64,000 bases of DNA, from the NCBI GenBank assembly GCA_910586205.1, contig CAJUGD010000009.1:1-64000 (forward strand). The letters run 5' to 3'. Position numbers and translations under genes: made by a program. Source of the DNA: an uncultured Lachnospiraceae bacterium. GTDB taxonomy: Bacteria; Bacillota; Clostridia; Lachnospirales; Lachnospiraceae. This document shows, in pieces, positions 34,950 through 44,931 of this stretch (position 1 is the first letter of the stretch; the number at the start of each line of letters is the position of its first letter). The notes beneath the pieces were generated by a model. It did no database searches and was not told the origin of the DNA. It worked only from the letters and a program-made list of their open reading frames with translations.

Positions 34950-36568
34950 TTACTGGGCAATATAGGCGTGACGCCAGTCATGATTACCGCCGCCGTAGAA
35001 ATACTGGCCCTGCAGATCTTTATTATAGGCAACTACCAGGTTTGCAATATAAAGCGGAACCTGCGGACATGCATCAACCAGATAGGTCTGCAGCTCCTGG
35101 GCAGTCTCCAGACGTTTGTCTGCATCCTTTTCCGTGGCCACAATATCAATCATCTCATCAGCCTTTGCATCTCCATAGTGATGATAGTTGGAACCAGAAC
35201 CTGTGTAGAACAGATCACGGTACACAAAGTCTACTTTGGAATCCTCGTTCCATCTCCACAAGAACAGCTCCTGGCTGCCGTCCACACAAGCAGATTTCAA
35301 GGTTGCCGTCTCCATGGGCTCCAAGGTCACAGTGATGCCGATATCTGCCAGATTTGCCTGAATAATGGTTGCAATCTGCTCGTAAGGAGTTCCGGTAGCA
35401 TAGGACAAGGTGGTAGTAATGCCGCCATCCGGATATCCGGCCTCTGCCATCAGAGATTTTGCCCTCTCCACATCATAGTCAAAGCCTTCCATCTCGTCAT
35501 AAAATCCCCACAGGCCGCGGTTTAAGATGGTGGTCTGCGGTGTTCCCTTGCCATACACAGCCGCCTCTAAAACAGCGTTCCGGTCAATGGCACAGGCAAC
35601 GGCTTGACGCAGGGTCTGATTATCCCACGGAGCCTTCTCTACATTAAAGGCAAAGTAGAACAGACGAGTTCCGGTCTGCTCATAAACCGTAATATTTTTG
35701 TCCTCCTCCAGATATTGCAGCTCATTGATCGGCGGGTTGACGCACACATCAATCTCACCGGCCTGCAGAGCCATCACACGGGAGGATGCCTCGATATAAG
35801 GACGGAACTCTAATATCTCGGCCACGCCGGGAGCTAAGTTCTCACTGGCCGGAATATCGTTCCCCCAGTAATCCTCCACCTTAACCAGACGGCAGTATTC
35901 TCCCTCAACCCACTCGTCAAACTTGTAGGGGCCTGTACCGATATAGAAGGGATTCTCCACCCCGTCATCATAAGCCTTCTTGGACTGGATGGCCAAAGGC
36001 AGGGAAGCTAAGGACTGTACAAACTCATTGTTATACTTTTCAATCTCAATCTCAATGGTGTGCTCATCCTTCACCGTACATCCCACATAGCCGGCCAAAA
36101 CAGAGGCCACCATGTTGTCCATAGCCATGTCCAGAGTGAACTTTACGTCTTCTGCTGTCATAGGAGTCTGGGCGCCGTCATTAAAGTAAACATCGTCCCT
36201 TAATTTCATTTCAATATGGGTATCATCTATGAATTCCCAAGAAGTTGCCAGGCAGGGATCAAAACGCACATCGCCGCTGGATCCATTGTTAAAAAATACC
36301 AGGGTCTGATGGGTGTTTTTCAATATAATATTATTGATCTGATCCTGCTGCTTTTGAAGATCTAGATTATTGATATCGGTATCTGTGCCGATAATCAGAG
36401 ATTCTTTGTGGCCGGCTGCCGCTGATCCGCCAGCCGCACTGCCGCCTGAAGCTTCGCCGGAAGTATTCCCGCTGTTAGCACTGCCGGAATTTCCCCCCCC
36501 CCCGAACATCCTGCCAGGGAAACTGTCAGCATAGCCGCACCGAGTAACAATGCAAGTCGTCTTTTCAT
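34950..36568 (-). CDS. oppA: Oligopeptide-binding lipoprotein OppA (SBP family 5), frameshifted in a G11 run
   Basis: Translation starts at ATG 36568 (GGAGGAAAGAAACT upstream) with a lipoprotein signal peptide MKRRLALLLGAAMLTV and lipobox LAGC. Immediately after the lipid-anchored Cys is a run of eleven G (36493-36503) that throws the frame; the mature protein (NSGSANSGNTSGEASGG linker, then LIIGTDTDINNLDLQK, DVYFNDGAQTPMTAEDVKFT, FYIGTGPYKFDEWVEGE) is in the +1 frame. Twelve or nine G would restore it. SBP_bac_5 proteins capture peptides outside the membrane for OppBCDF. First gene of the opp operon behind a good promoter. Confidence 0.88.
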
Positions 36569-36799
36569 AGTTTCTTTCCTCCAAATATAATAATATTTTC
36601 GCCCTTTCGAACCGTTCTTCCACAGGGCATTTTGTAAATAAAAATACACAAAAAATAAATAAAAGAGAATCCAGAGCATAATAAAAAGCGCCAACATAAA
36701 ACATCCCACGCCCCTTGTAGGAGTTTAAGGAATGTCTACATCACCGCGCCGCTCTTTCTTCTCTATGCAATGTGTATATTTATTTATCAGGTATTTTAA

Positions 36800-36828
36800 A
36801 GTATACCATCATTTTTTCAAAAATGCAA
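36800..36828 (-). promoter_or_regulatory. Promoter of the opp operon
   Basis: On the minus strand TTGCAT (36828-36823), 17-base spacer, TATACT (36805-36800). Start predicted near 36793, giving a leader of about 225 bases before oppA, in which I see no known riboswitch. Confidence 0.7.
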
Positions 36829-36900
36829 GCCCCTTTTTGATGGTTTTTGTTGAAATTTCCATAAAGGGGGCATATGTTTTGGATCTATAACTGTTCCCTA

Positions 36901-38196
36901 TTACACTCCCACTAACTCAAGCATCCAATTTATCCATCCGCTGATTGTAGAGGAACGCCGCACATAGGTACTCATGCTCTCCACCTTATAAAGATTCGCT
37001 CTCTGCATGATCTCAACAATCGCTGGGGTATCCGGCATGGAGCCTGTTCTCATACAAAGTTCAAAGGTTTCTTTAAATGCCTGATGCTGCAAAATGGCCT
37101 TACAAAATGCTAACTGCCGCTGCTTATAGTTCAAATTCATGATACGCCTGCCAGGCAGGCTTAAGGAATAGACCGGCTTATGGCCGTCTTCATAATGTTT
37201 TTCCAAAAATCCCAAATATCTTGCGGCGTCTGTATAATAATTTGTCTGCCGGATATCAAAAGCATATTTTTCCGTAACCTGTTCCCGGCTCAGTTCCTGG
37301 GAACTTAGCAGCTCACAGATATTGATTACCCGCTCAAAATTATTTGCCTGAGGAAAAGAAATCGCCGGCTCAGGAACAATTTGAGTGCAAGATGCCGTCT
37401 CCTGTAAATCCGAAATTCCTATCAGTGTATCCTCAATCGAATAATTCTTGTGCTTTATAAGAGCCAGGGAATTATAAGAACCAGGATTTTGGAACTCATA
37501 TTCATATAAGCTGAATATTCCATTAGAGTAGACCAGAAAAATGGGCCTCACCTTTTTCGTCACACGGCTGCTCCATACCCTGTATGGGTAATATAACTGC
37601 CTTATAAGAAAGTCTTCCGATAAATCTCTCTTTGCTTCTAACAGGGAAAGACTATAAAGCCCTTCAAAAGCAGCATCGATTTCAATTTGAGAATTGTTTA
37701 CGGAAACTGCAGTCATTCTTTTTGTGCAGGAGTTCTGGATGCTGAAATCAAACTGTCCGGATCCCATACGGCCTGACACCGTAGGACAGAGAAGTTCCTC
37801 CTCCAAAAAGTCCGCAAGCATCCCTGAAGCCAAAGCACAGTTTATGGAAATTGCCTCACTTGGAATGTGATTTGCGTCAAGGCTTTGAAGATTTGCCGGC
37901 AGCGAAACATGAATCACCGACTTTTCCAGTTCTTCAAAAGTCTGGTATGCTTCAAAATGAGAAATCACATAATCGCCTCGGGAGATCGGCAAGATGGCAA
38001 GATGATTCTCAGCAAAAATATGAGGCAGATTAATGCGGTGATCAAACTTTGCCATCAATCGAGGTTCGCGGTATTCTTTTATCTGAGATGCTGAAATAAT
38101 AAATTTCCCATCGGATTGAATGTGCGGTAAAATATCATATTTTTCAAATAATGCTTCCCAGGCCCTGTCATTCTGGCTTTTCGTCCGTTCACTCAT
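36901..38196 (-). CDS. Type II restriction endonuclease (putative), partner of the Dam-like methylase
   Basis: 431 residues. Residues about 145-195 carry a PD-(D/E)xK-like arrangement: GRMGSGQFDF, then IEIDAAFEG and, 14 residues after the Asp, SLLEAKRD (D..EAK), the usual nuclease core of type II enzymes. The C-terminal 100 residues look like a winged-helix-type DNA reader (LSREQVTEKYAFDIRQTNYY). The gene overlaps the end of the adenine methylase by 8 bp, the classical tandem arrangement of restriction-modification genes. The recognition site is presumably that of the methylase; it cannot be read from sequence. Confidence 0.8.
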   Translation of the reverse strand: MSERTKSQNDRAWEALFEKYDILPHIQSDGKFIISASQIKEYREPRLMAKFDHRINLPHIFAENHLAILPISRGDYVISHFEAYQTFEELEKSVIHVSLPANLQSLDANHIPSEAISINCALASGMLADFLEEELLCPTVSGRMGSGQFDFSIQNSCTKRMTAVSVNNSQIEIDAAFEGLYSLSLLEAKRDLSEDFLIRQLYYPYRVWSSRVTKKVRPIFLVYSNGIFSLYEYEFQNPGSYNSLALIKHKNYSIEDTLIGISDLQETASCTQIVPEPAISFPQANNFERVINICELLSSQELSREQVTEKYAFDIRQTNYYTDAARYLGFLEKHYEDGHKPVYSLSLPGRRIMNLNYKQRQLAFCKAILQHQAFKETFELCMRTGSMPDTPAIVEIMQRANLYKVESMSTYVRRSSTISGWINWMLELVGV

Positions 38197-39025
38197 AATT
38201 TCTCACTACCACCTCATCCACCTGTCCTCTTTTTGCAGCATTGGAATTGATCGCACGCTTTGCCTTTACTATAGTAATGTTGTAAGAGGCGTACTGCTCC
38301 CTGATAAAATCCGTCGCAGAATTAGAGAGCATAAATTTGATTCCGCGCCGGTTAAGCTCATCACAGCATTGCCGTAAACGGATTTGTTCCGAGCGGTCAA
38401 AACCGCCTTTTGCATAGCCTGTAAAATTGGCTGTACCGGAAACCGGATCATAGGGCGGATCTAAGTAGACAAACGTGCCCTTTTTTATGCCGGCCAATAC
38501 TTCTGCGTAATCCACGCTGCTGAAAGTGATCTGAGCCTTCTGAAAATATCTGCTGACAGCTCTTAAGGTGGGAGCATTTACAATATTAGGATTTTTGTAG
38601 TGTCCGAAAGGCGTGTTGAACTCTCCTGCATTATTTACCCGAAAAAGGCCATTGTAGCACGTTTTATTCAAGTAAATAATACGTGCCGCTCTCTGCACCT
38701 TCGGTAAAAGCTCATACTGTTTTTTATCCCTGTCCCAATCTCTGACATGGTAAAAATGAGCTTCCTCATTTGGATGTTCGCCTAAAATGTCAATGAGTTC
38801 CTCCACATTATCTCTGATGACCTCATACATTTGGATAAGTTCCGTATTAATATCATTAACATAAACAATATTGGGCTGCAGTTTAAATAGAACCGCGCCT
38901 CCCCCCAGGAATGGCTCGCAATAAGAAGCTACACGTTTTGGAAGCAATGGTGTTAAATCATCAAGAAGCTGCCGTTTTCCGCCAACCCATTTTACAACAG
39001 GCGCAACAAGACGATTCTTCCGCAT
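38189..39025 (-). CDS. Dam/DpnM-type DNA adenine-N6 methyltransferase (D12 class)
   Basis: 278 residues from ATG 39025, preceded by GAAAGGGGGCAG. D12 (alpha-class) motifs in order: KWVGGKRQLLDDLTPLLP, FLGGGAVLF (FxGxG SAM site, about residue 40), YVNDINTELI, NKTCYNGLFRVN and catalytic YLDPPYDPVS (DPPY). It methylates adenine and protects host DNA from the adjacent nuclease. Relatives such as EcoDam and M.DpnII use GATC, but the target here is not certain. Confidence 0.92.
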   Translation of the reverse strand: MRKNRLVAPVVKWVGGKRQLLDDLTPLLPKRVASYCEPFLGGGAVLFKLQPNIVYVNDINTELIQMYEVIRDNVEELIDILGEHPNEEAHFYHVRDWDRDKKQYELLPKVQRAARIIYLNKTCYNGLFRVNNAGEFNTPFGHYKNPNIVNAPTLRAVSRYFQKAQITFSSVDYAEVLAGIKKGTFVYLDPPYDPVSGTANFTGYAKGGFDRSEQIRLRQCCDELNRRGIKFMLSNSATDFIREQYASYNITIVKAKRAINSNAAKRGQVDEVVVRNYE

Positions 39026-39106
39026 AATCTGCCCCCTTTCTTTCTGATGTACCATTATACAGCTACTAAGCACAGCCCGGCAGGGGTGTGAATAATAACC
39101 AGATAC

Positions 39107-39135
39107 ATTCTAGCATAACTCTCAAGCAACTTCAA
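39107..39135 (-). promoter_or_regulatory. Promoter of the restriction-modification genes
   Basis: Minus strand TTGAAG (39135-39130), 17-base spacer, TAGAAT (39112-39107), start near 39100, about 75 bases before the methylase ATG. Confidence 0.55.
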
Positions 39136-39193
39136 TCTAAAAGCCACTATGTCAGGGAACTTTTTCCTGTTACGGCTGTATAACGATATTTTT

Positions 39194-40384
39194 TTATTTC
39201 ACCTCCTGACATCCGTGAAGAAACCTTACGGCCGTTTTTTCATAAATGGCAACCGCCTTCTCATACTGGTCCAGATCAATCCATTCTTTCGGAGAATGGG
39301 CGCAGGCAATATCACCAGGGCCGAATACCACGGTGGGAATCCTTCCCTCATTGGACATAATCGACGCATCGCACCAAAAAGGAACCATGTCCACATCCTG
39401 ATTTTCCCCGGTTACGTCCTTTGCCGCTCCCAAAAGCATTCTGACAATCCTCTCCTCTTTGCCCACCTCCATGGGAAGGCGCTTTTTTCCAGGACGCTTC
39501 TGGATCTTGCTTTCACACACCTTTACCTGGCACGTTTCATCGATCACCGCCTTTGCCAGTTCTTCTATTTCTTTCATCACCTGGCTGGAATCTTCTCCCG
39601 GCATATCACGCCGCAGCAGGGTAACACAGCATTGCTTTGCAGCCACATTAGGCTTTTCCCCTCCCTGTATCAGCCCCACATTAAAGATGGGGCTTCCCAG
39701 TATAGGATGCCTTCTTTTCTGATACTTTTCCGTCAGCTCTCCCTCTAATGCCGCCAAAACGCGCCCCATCTGCACAATGGCATTTCCTGTGTGATTTTCC
39801 CCTGAGGTATGCTTAGGATATCCTGTCACCGTAATATCAATATGGGTAACTCCGCGCATAAAGCTTCCGACCTTAAGCTTCGTAGGCTCCCCCACAATAC
39901 CTCCGTCTGCCTGGATTCCCATTTCCTCCAGCATACAGACCATACGGGAGGTGCCGCGGCTTAACATTTCTTCATCCGGCACAGCCGCCAGAATCAAAGT
40001 GCCCTTCTTAAGTCCTCCCTGATCCGCGATCCGCCTTGCACTGCACATCATGGCTGCCAGTCCGCCCTTCATGTCCACTGAGCCTCTGCCAAACAGCTTT
40101 TTGTCCTTTATCTCAGCCAAATAGGGATTTCCCTGGTAGTTTTCCACAGGATGGGTATCCATATGTCCGTTGAAAACCAGAACCGGCCCGTCTTTTGCTC
40201 CCCGCAGAATGCCAAGAACAACCGGCTGATTCTCTCCTGCTGACCCCAAAACCACCTCCATGCCTATTTTTCTCATCTCATCTTCCAGAAACTCTGCGAT
40301 CTGCTTCTCGTTTCCCGTTACGCTGGGAATACTCACCAAATGCCGCAGAAACGAAATCTCTGTATTTACCCTCTCATTTTCCAT
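39194..40384 (-). CDS. M20-family metallopeptidase (ArgE/DapE/ACY1 group)
   Basis: About 396 residues; ATG 40384 (MENERV) is preferred over ATG 40399, whose ribosome site would touch the start codon. Metal-binding motifs: NGHMDTHPV, GRGSVDMKGGLAAMM, VPDEEMLSRGTS and late HSPKEWIDLDQ, with dimerisation-domain motif KHTSGENHTGNAI. It deacylates or cleaves a small N-acyl or dipeptide-like substrate in the cytosol. Last gene of the minus-strand TRAP/RidA operon. It is a paralog of the peptidase at 48810 (shared GEPT, LLRRDMPGE/FLRRDLPGE, CDASI and FGPGDI-AHS blocks). Confidence 0.88.
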   Translation of the reverse strand: MENERVNTEISFLRHLVSIPSVTGNEKQIAEFLEDEMRKIGMEVVLGSAGENQPVVLGILRGAKDGPVLVFNGHMDTHPVENYQGNPYLAEIKDKKLFGRGSVDMKGGLAAMMCSARRIADQGGLKKGTLILAAVPDEEMLSRGTSRMVCMLEEMGIQADGGIVGEPTKLKVGSFMRGVTHIDITVTGYPKHTSGENHTGNAIVQMGRVLAALEGELTEKYQKRRHPILGSPIFNVGLIQGGEKPNVAAKQCCVTLLRRDMPGEDSSQVMKEIEELAKAVIDETCQVKVCESKIQKRPGKKRLPMEVGKEERIVRMLLGAAKDVTGENQDVDMVPFWCDASIMSNEGRIPTVVFGPGDIACAHSPKEWIDLDQYEKAVAIYEKTAVRFLHGCQEVK

Positions 40385-40465
40385 CTCTGTACCCTGCATC
40401 CTCTTTCTGCATCTCCTTTACACATTGCCGGCTGTCAGACGGTTCCTTATGCTTTTTCCTCACCT

Positions 40466-41692
40466 TTACACATCCGGCGATTCCTCTATCTGGAAACATC
40501 TTAACACCTCATTGGCCGCATCCAATTCCGACGGGGCGCATCCTCTGATAAACCGCTTTCCTTCAGCCCGGGCCTGGGCACAATTTCCCATAAAAAACCC
40601 ATTTTCCCAGTCACCTTCCCGGGGAATCCTTGTCCCGATGACAAGCTCCACCCTTCTTTTGGGATCCTCCGCAAAAAATCCCATATCCTCCAATCTGCTG
40701 ATGGTAATGGCTGCACATCCGATACATCCGCTGCATGCCCCGAAATTATGGATTTTGGCCTGTCCTCCATCCGGCATGGAGGGAACTGCCCGCTGAAAGC
40801 TTCGCCTCACCTTTTCAATGGAATCACCCAGAATCTCCACCTCCTCCATACAGGAAGGCCCGATCCCGTCCTCCATAGCCATTCTGATGTGTTCGATTTT
40901 CTCTGCCTCAAATCCCATGACAGACGCTGCGGCCATATCCACGGCCAGAACATTCTCACCTGCCAGAATCACTCCCATTCCAACGGGCTTCCCCTCCTTT
41001 GGCCCCAAACCTTCTGAGCCGATGATCCCGTCTGCCACAGTCAGAGAAGTCCGAAACACCCGGTTTAAATCTGCCACCGCCTGATTCACACCGATATCAT
41101 GAAACCGTCTTTTTTCGACAGGAGGAATACACCCCTTTAGGTTTTTCATTCCCAGGCTGACCTCCGTGATAAAATGAGTCTTTAATACCGGAATATTGAT
41201 TACCACATCATATTCCAGACAGGCTTTGTTTACCTTTACACTGTCTAGAATCCTTCCGTTCTCCACCTTTATAAGCTCCATGGGGCCTGTATTTAAGTCT
41301 ATAAGCTCTGCCCCCAGCTTCTTTGCACCGCCGGCAATCTTGCACCGCTCCATAACCTTGAATGTGCCGATATGGATGGATCCCGTCCCGTCCCCCACGT
41401 CCACCTTCCCGGCTCCCGCCTCTTGTGCCAGCTCTATAAAAGCCTCCAAAAGAGCCGGATTGGTGGTCACGCCCTTTTCCCACGGAGCAGGTCCTGTTAA
41501 ATTGGGCTTCATAAGAACACTCTGGCCTGGCTTAACAAATTTTCCCATGCCGCCTAAAAGCTCCATGGCCTGTCTGACCTGGCTTCGGATCATTTTATCA
41601 AATGTTCCCTGCTGCCCATAATCTTCTGACTCCGCCCGGTTTTTCTGCGTCAATGCCTTTTCTTGTACCACTGCCACCTGATACTTTCCCAT
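40466..41692 (-). CDS. DUF362 domain protein with Cys cluster
   Basis: 408 residues from ATG 41692 (GGGGAGTAATAAT upstream). DUF362 features: VLMKPNLTGPAPWEKGVTTN, VGDGTGSI, DVVINIPVLKTHFITEVSLG, NLKGCIPP and ADGIIGSEGLGP. Near residue 330 is CSGCIGCAAITI, a C-x2-C-x2-C cluster compatible with an iron-sulfur centre. The biochemical role of the family is unsettled; members often occur with redox or Fe-S proteins. Here it sits between the class V PLP enzyme and the M20 peptidase of a catabolic operon. Confidence 0.85.
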   Translation of the reverse strand: MGKYQVAVVQEKALTQKNRAESEDYGQQGTFDKMIRSQVRQAMELLGGMGKFVKPGQSVLMKPNLTGPAPWEKGVTTNPALLEAFIELAQEAGAGKVDVGDGTGSIHIGTFKVMERCKIAGGAKKLGAELIDLNTGPMELIKVENGRILDSVKVNKACLEYDVVINIPVLKTHFITEVSLGMKNLKGCIPPVEKRRFHDIGVNQAVADLNRVFRTSLTVADGIIGSEGLGPKEGKPVGMGVILAGENVLAVDMAAASVMGFEAEKIEHIRMAMEDGIGPSCMEEVEILGDSIEKVRRSFQRAVPSMPDGGQAKIHNFGACSGCIGCAAITISRLEDMGFFAEDPKRRVELVIGTRIPREGDWENGFFMGNCAQARAEGKRFIRGCAPSELDAANEVLRCFQIEESPDV

Positions 41693-41696
41693 ATTA

Positions 41697-42908
41697 TTAC
41701 TCCCCAATCACTTTCTCCAAAAAGGATGCCAGCCGGTCAATGTCTTGTTCCTCTATAAACCAATTCAAGGAGATCCGAAGCCCCTCCGTTTTTGTCCTCA
41801 GATCCACGGTTCTCCACTGGATGATAATCCTTTCTTCTTCCCACGCCCTTTTAACCAATGCCCTGTGATCCTTTCCGGGAATCCTCACGGCAAAAATAGC
41901 GGTCCACAGCCGCTCGTCCTCAGGAGAAAGGATTTCCACAGAAGCTCCCAAAGCTTCCATACAACTTCTGCAGTACCGGTGAAGATGCCGGGTCCTGTCT
42001 GTAATATTCTCCATGCCGATGGCGTCTGCCATCAGGATACACTCCCTAAAAGCCGCATACATGGGAATATGGCGTCCGCCATATTCAAACCGCCTGGCAT
42101 CCGGCATGAAGGAGATCTCATGGCTGTTAACATCAAAATCCGTCTGCATTCCCACCCCGCCAAAAGGAACCCGAACCTTAGGAATCAGCTCCTTTCGGAT
42201 ATATACGGCTCCGATTCCCTCTGGTCCGCACAGCCATTTATGGCAGGATAAAAGGTAAAAATCACACCCTATCTCCTTTACATCAATCGGCACGTTCCCT
42301 GCTGCCTGGGCTCCGTCCAGCACAAAAATCACGTCTCTTTCTGCCGCCTGACGGCACATATCGGCTGCCGGTATTACGGTCCCGTTCGTGTGAAACACAT
42401 GGCTGATAACCGCCATTTTCGTCTCAGGCGTCAGTTTTTTGGAAAACTGTTCTGCAATTTGCTCCAGATTCCCAATTCCGGAAAATGTATCCGTGTGAAG
42501 CCTTAAAATCGGCTCCGCGGCATAAAAAGGAAGAATGGAAGCCGGATTTTCCTGATCGCTGATCAGCACCCGCTCTCCCGGCTTCCAGTCAAACATCCGC
42601 ACAATGGTATTTAATCCCTCTGCTATACAGCGGACAAAAAAGATTTCCTCCGGCTCTGCATGGATAAAACCAGCAACCGATTTCCTCACATCCTCAAGAA
42701 GCGCCTTTAACCAGCCGTGGATGTTTACATTGACCTGCCCTTCCTGCACCATCCGCTCAAACACATCTTCCATGGATTTTAATACGGATGTGGGCATTGG
42801 CCCACATCCACCGGAATTCATGTAAATATATTTCTCTGCGGCAGGCATCTGCTTTTTGTACCATTCAAACCGCTCCGCAGGCGTCAGCTTCTCCATATCT
42901 TCTTTCAT
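41697..42908 (-). CDS. Class V aminotransferase-fold PLP enzyme (cysteine desulfurase / isopenicillin-N-epimerase-like)
   Basis: 403 residues. ATG 42908 overlaps the preceding stop by one base (TAATG) with AAAGGG upstream. Motifs: YMNSGGCGPMP, SHVFHTNGTVIPAADMC, VLDGAQAAGNVPIDV (PLP-ring Asp) and LLSCHKWLCGPEGIGAVYI with the PLP-binding Lys in HKW. C-terminal RISLNWFIEEQDIDRLASFL. The family covers lyases, epimerases and aminotransferases acting on amino acids, and the precise reaction is unknown. RidA in the same operon suggests it releases a reactive enamine/imine. Confidence 0.87.
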   Translation of the reverse strand: MKEDMEKLTPAERFEWYKKQMPAAEKYIYMNSGGCGPMPTSVLKSMEDVFERMVQEGQVNVNIHGWLKALLEDVRKSVAGFIHAEPEEIFFVRCIAEGLNTIVRMFDWKPGERVLISDQENPASILPFYAAEPILRLHTDTFSGIGNLEQIAEQFSKKLTPETKMAVISHVFHTNGTVIPAADMCRQAAERDVIFVLDGAQAAGNVPIDVKEIGCDFYLLSCHKWLCGPEGIGAVYIRKELIPKVRVPFGGVGMQTDFDVNSHEISFMPDARRFEYGGRHIPMYAAFRECILMADAIGMENITDRTRHLHRYCRSCMEALGASVEILSPEDERLWTAIFAVRIPGKDHRALVKRAWEEERIIIQWRTVDLRTKTEGLRISLNWFIEEQDIDRLASFLEKVIGE

Positions 42909-44134
42909 TAAAGACAAACCCTTTCACCTCTTTTCATCACAAATACGACCTGCCTTAGATTTCTCATGGAATCCAAAGGATTCTCCTTCACTGCCACAAT
43001 ATCTGCCTGCTTTCCCGGCTCCACAGACCCGATCTTTAAATCCAGTCCCAAAATCCTGGCTGCCTGCCAGGTGGCAGAAGCAAGCACATCCTCCTTTTTC
43101 ATCCCCATCTTTTCACACATTAAATCCAAGGTCAGATAAAATTCGTCAAATCGTGTATTTTTGCACCCGGCATCCGTACCTGCCATAATGGGAACCCCTG
43201 ACTGATACATTCGCCTGGCAGTCCCAAAACGGCTCTGCTGAAATTCCCCCCACATGGCCACCTTGTCCGGCAGCGGAGCCGCCTCCTCAGGGGAAAGAAT
43301 ATACGCCTTTCCCACAGCCGGATTGACTGCAATTCTTCTGCCTGCCATCTCGTCTGCCAAATCCTGTCTGTAATCCTCCCCGCCTTCCCCCTTAAAGCTG
43401 CAGTGATCCAGCACATCAAACCCGGCTCTTATGGCACGCTCAATGCTCCTTGTACTGTGAACATGGCCTGACACCTTTTTCCCTCTGGCATGGGCTTCTT
43501 CCACAATGGCCTTTAAAGTCTCCTCAGAATATTGATCAATCAAGGAATCGCTTCCCGGCGTCATATTCCCGCCAGACACCATCACCTTAATATAATCCAC
43601 TCCCTGTTTACACAGCCACCGGACTGCCTTCACAGCCTCTGACACTGTATCACATTCCAGTCCGCAAAAATTGCAATGTCCCCCTGTGATCGTTAAAGGC
43701 ATTCCTGCACTGATAATATCCGGCCCCTGCATTTCCCCTTTTCCAATAAAATCTCTCAGCTTTAAGATCCCCATCCCCTTGGCCCCGCAGTCCCTGACCG
43801 TCGTCACTCCGCTTTTAAGCTCCATCAAAGCTGCCCTGACCATCCGAAGCAGACAGGTTTCCTCATCATCCCCATAAAGTTCCGTCAAAGGCTGGCTGCT
43901 TGAGCTGAAAGAAAGATGGAGATGCCCGTCAATCAATCCAGGCAGCACATAATTCCCCCTCATATCCAGGATCTCCCGCTCTCCCTCCTGCAGAATAGAA
44001 GAAAAACTCCCCAGCTCCTCCACCCTCACAATCGTTTCCCCAAAAATCAGGATTCCCTTCTCCCCCTCCTCGACCCTGACACACTCTCCCGCACAGGAAA
44101 TCAAATGATCCGTTATAATCAGCTTTTCTTTCAT
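42908..44134 (-). CDS. Metal-dependent amidohydrolase (imidazolonepropionase / prolidase-like group)
   Basis: 408 residues from ATG 44134 with GAGGAAAGGGATA upstream. TIM-barrel amidohydrolase marks: VLPGLIDGHLHLSFSS (HxH), DYIKVMVSGG with the K bridging position, SGHVHSTRSIERAI (His), DVLDHCSFKG (His) and MAGTDAGCKNTRF (catalytic Asp), then a C-terminal ASATWQAARILGLDLKIG-type tail that completes the beta-sandwich. It hydrolyses C-N bonds of cyclic amides, dipeptides or related compounds. In the TRAP/RidA operon it may open or deamidate the imported compound. Confidence 0.88.
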   Translation of the reverse strand: MKEKLIITDHLISCAGECVRVEEGEKGILIFGETIVRVEELGSFSSILQEGEREILDMRGNYVLPGLIDGHLHLSFSSSSQPLTELYGDDEETCLLRMVRAALMELKSGVTTVRDCGAKGMGILKLRDFIGKGEMQGPDIISAGMPLTITGGHCNFCGLECDTVSEAVKAVRWLCKQGVDYIKVMVSGGNMTPGSDSLIDQYSEETLKAIVEEAHARGKKVSGHVHSTRSIERAIRAGFDVLDHCSFKGEGGEDYRQDLADEMAGRRIAVNPAVGKAYILSPEEAAPLPDKVAMWGEFQQSRFGTARRMYQSGVPIMAGTDAGCKNTRFDEFYLTLDLMCEKMGMKKEDVLASATWQAARILGLDLKIGSVEPGKQADIVAVKENPLDSMRNLRQVVFVMKRGERVCL

Positions 44135-44184
44135 TATCCCTTTCCTCACTTCCCACACATCCTTTATATCCCATACCCCATTTT

Positions 44185-44931
44185 TCACATCATAGGCGGC
44201 AGCGAAGAATACTCTGCCAGCTCAATCGCCTTATCCACATGCTCCTGGCCTCCGGTCAATGTCATCCGGTAATGAGAAGGAATCAGTCCGTCAATCCTTC
44301 TTCCCGCCAATTTAGGCAGGTTCTTCCGATACCCCTCCATGGTAGAGCCGTAGCAGTTAATCAGGCTCAGTGTTCCATTGAGATAAACACTGTCCCCGGA
44401 AAATAAAATTCTCCTCTTGTTCTTCTCAAACAGATAACACACCGACTCCACACTATGGCCCGGCACAAAAACAGCCGTAACCTTCCCGTCCGCCGCCGGG
44501 ATTTCCTGCTCCTCCTCCAAAGTCAGATCCACCGGACAATGAGGATACACATAATCCGCCGGATAAGCGCCCTTTTTCTTTGCCGCTGCCAGCCCCAGCT
44601 CCTCCTCCGTGCCCTCCTCCAAAAGCCGTTTCTCACCTGGAGAAGCCGCAACCTTTATCCAGGGCATCATTTCCTTCAGCCCCTTCACACCTCCTCCATG
44701 GTCCCCGTGGGCATGGGTAAGGAACAGATACCGGATTTTCTCCGGTTTACATCCGGTCTCAAAAATATTATCCAAAATCAACGAATTATCCAGCCCGCTT
44801 CCGCCGTCAATGAGAAAGGCATCCTTCTCCCCCTCTGCCAAGTACACATTACAGTCCTTATAATTGGAGATTCCCGGTCCTCCTGACCCTCCGCCTACCA
44901 TGTAAAGCCCCTGCTCCAGACGAATATACAT
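44185..44931 (-). CDS. Metallo-beta-lactamase-fold hydrolase
   Basis: 248 residues. ATG 44931 overlaps the RidA stop by one base (TAATG). Motifs: DGGSGLDNSLI, YLFLTHAHGDHGGGVKGL (HxHxDH, zinc site, about residue 75), PGHSVESVCY (His), FSGDSVYLNG (bridging Asp) and a late IPSHYRMTL (His). A hydrolase of thioesters, lactones or similar small molecules; the substrate is unknown. Tight coupling to RidA suggests a shared pathway. Confidence 0.88.
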   Translation of the reverse strand: MYIRLEQGLYMVGGGSGGPGISNYKDCNVYLAEGEKDAFLIDGGSGLDNSLILDNIFETGCKPEKIRYLFLTHAHGDHGGGVKGLKEMMPWIKVAASPGEKRLLEEGTEEELGLAAAKKKGAYPADYVYPHCPVDLTLEEEQEIPAADGKVTAVFVPGHSVESVCYLFEKNKRRILFSGDSVYLNGTLSLINCYGSTMEGYRKNLPKLAGRRIDGLIPSHYRMTLTGGQEHVDKAIELAEYSSLPPMM

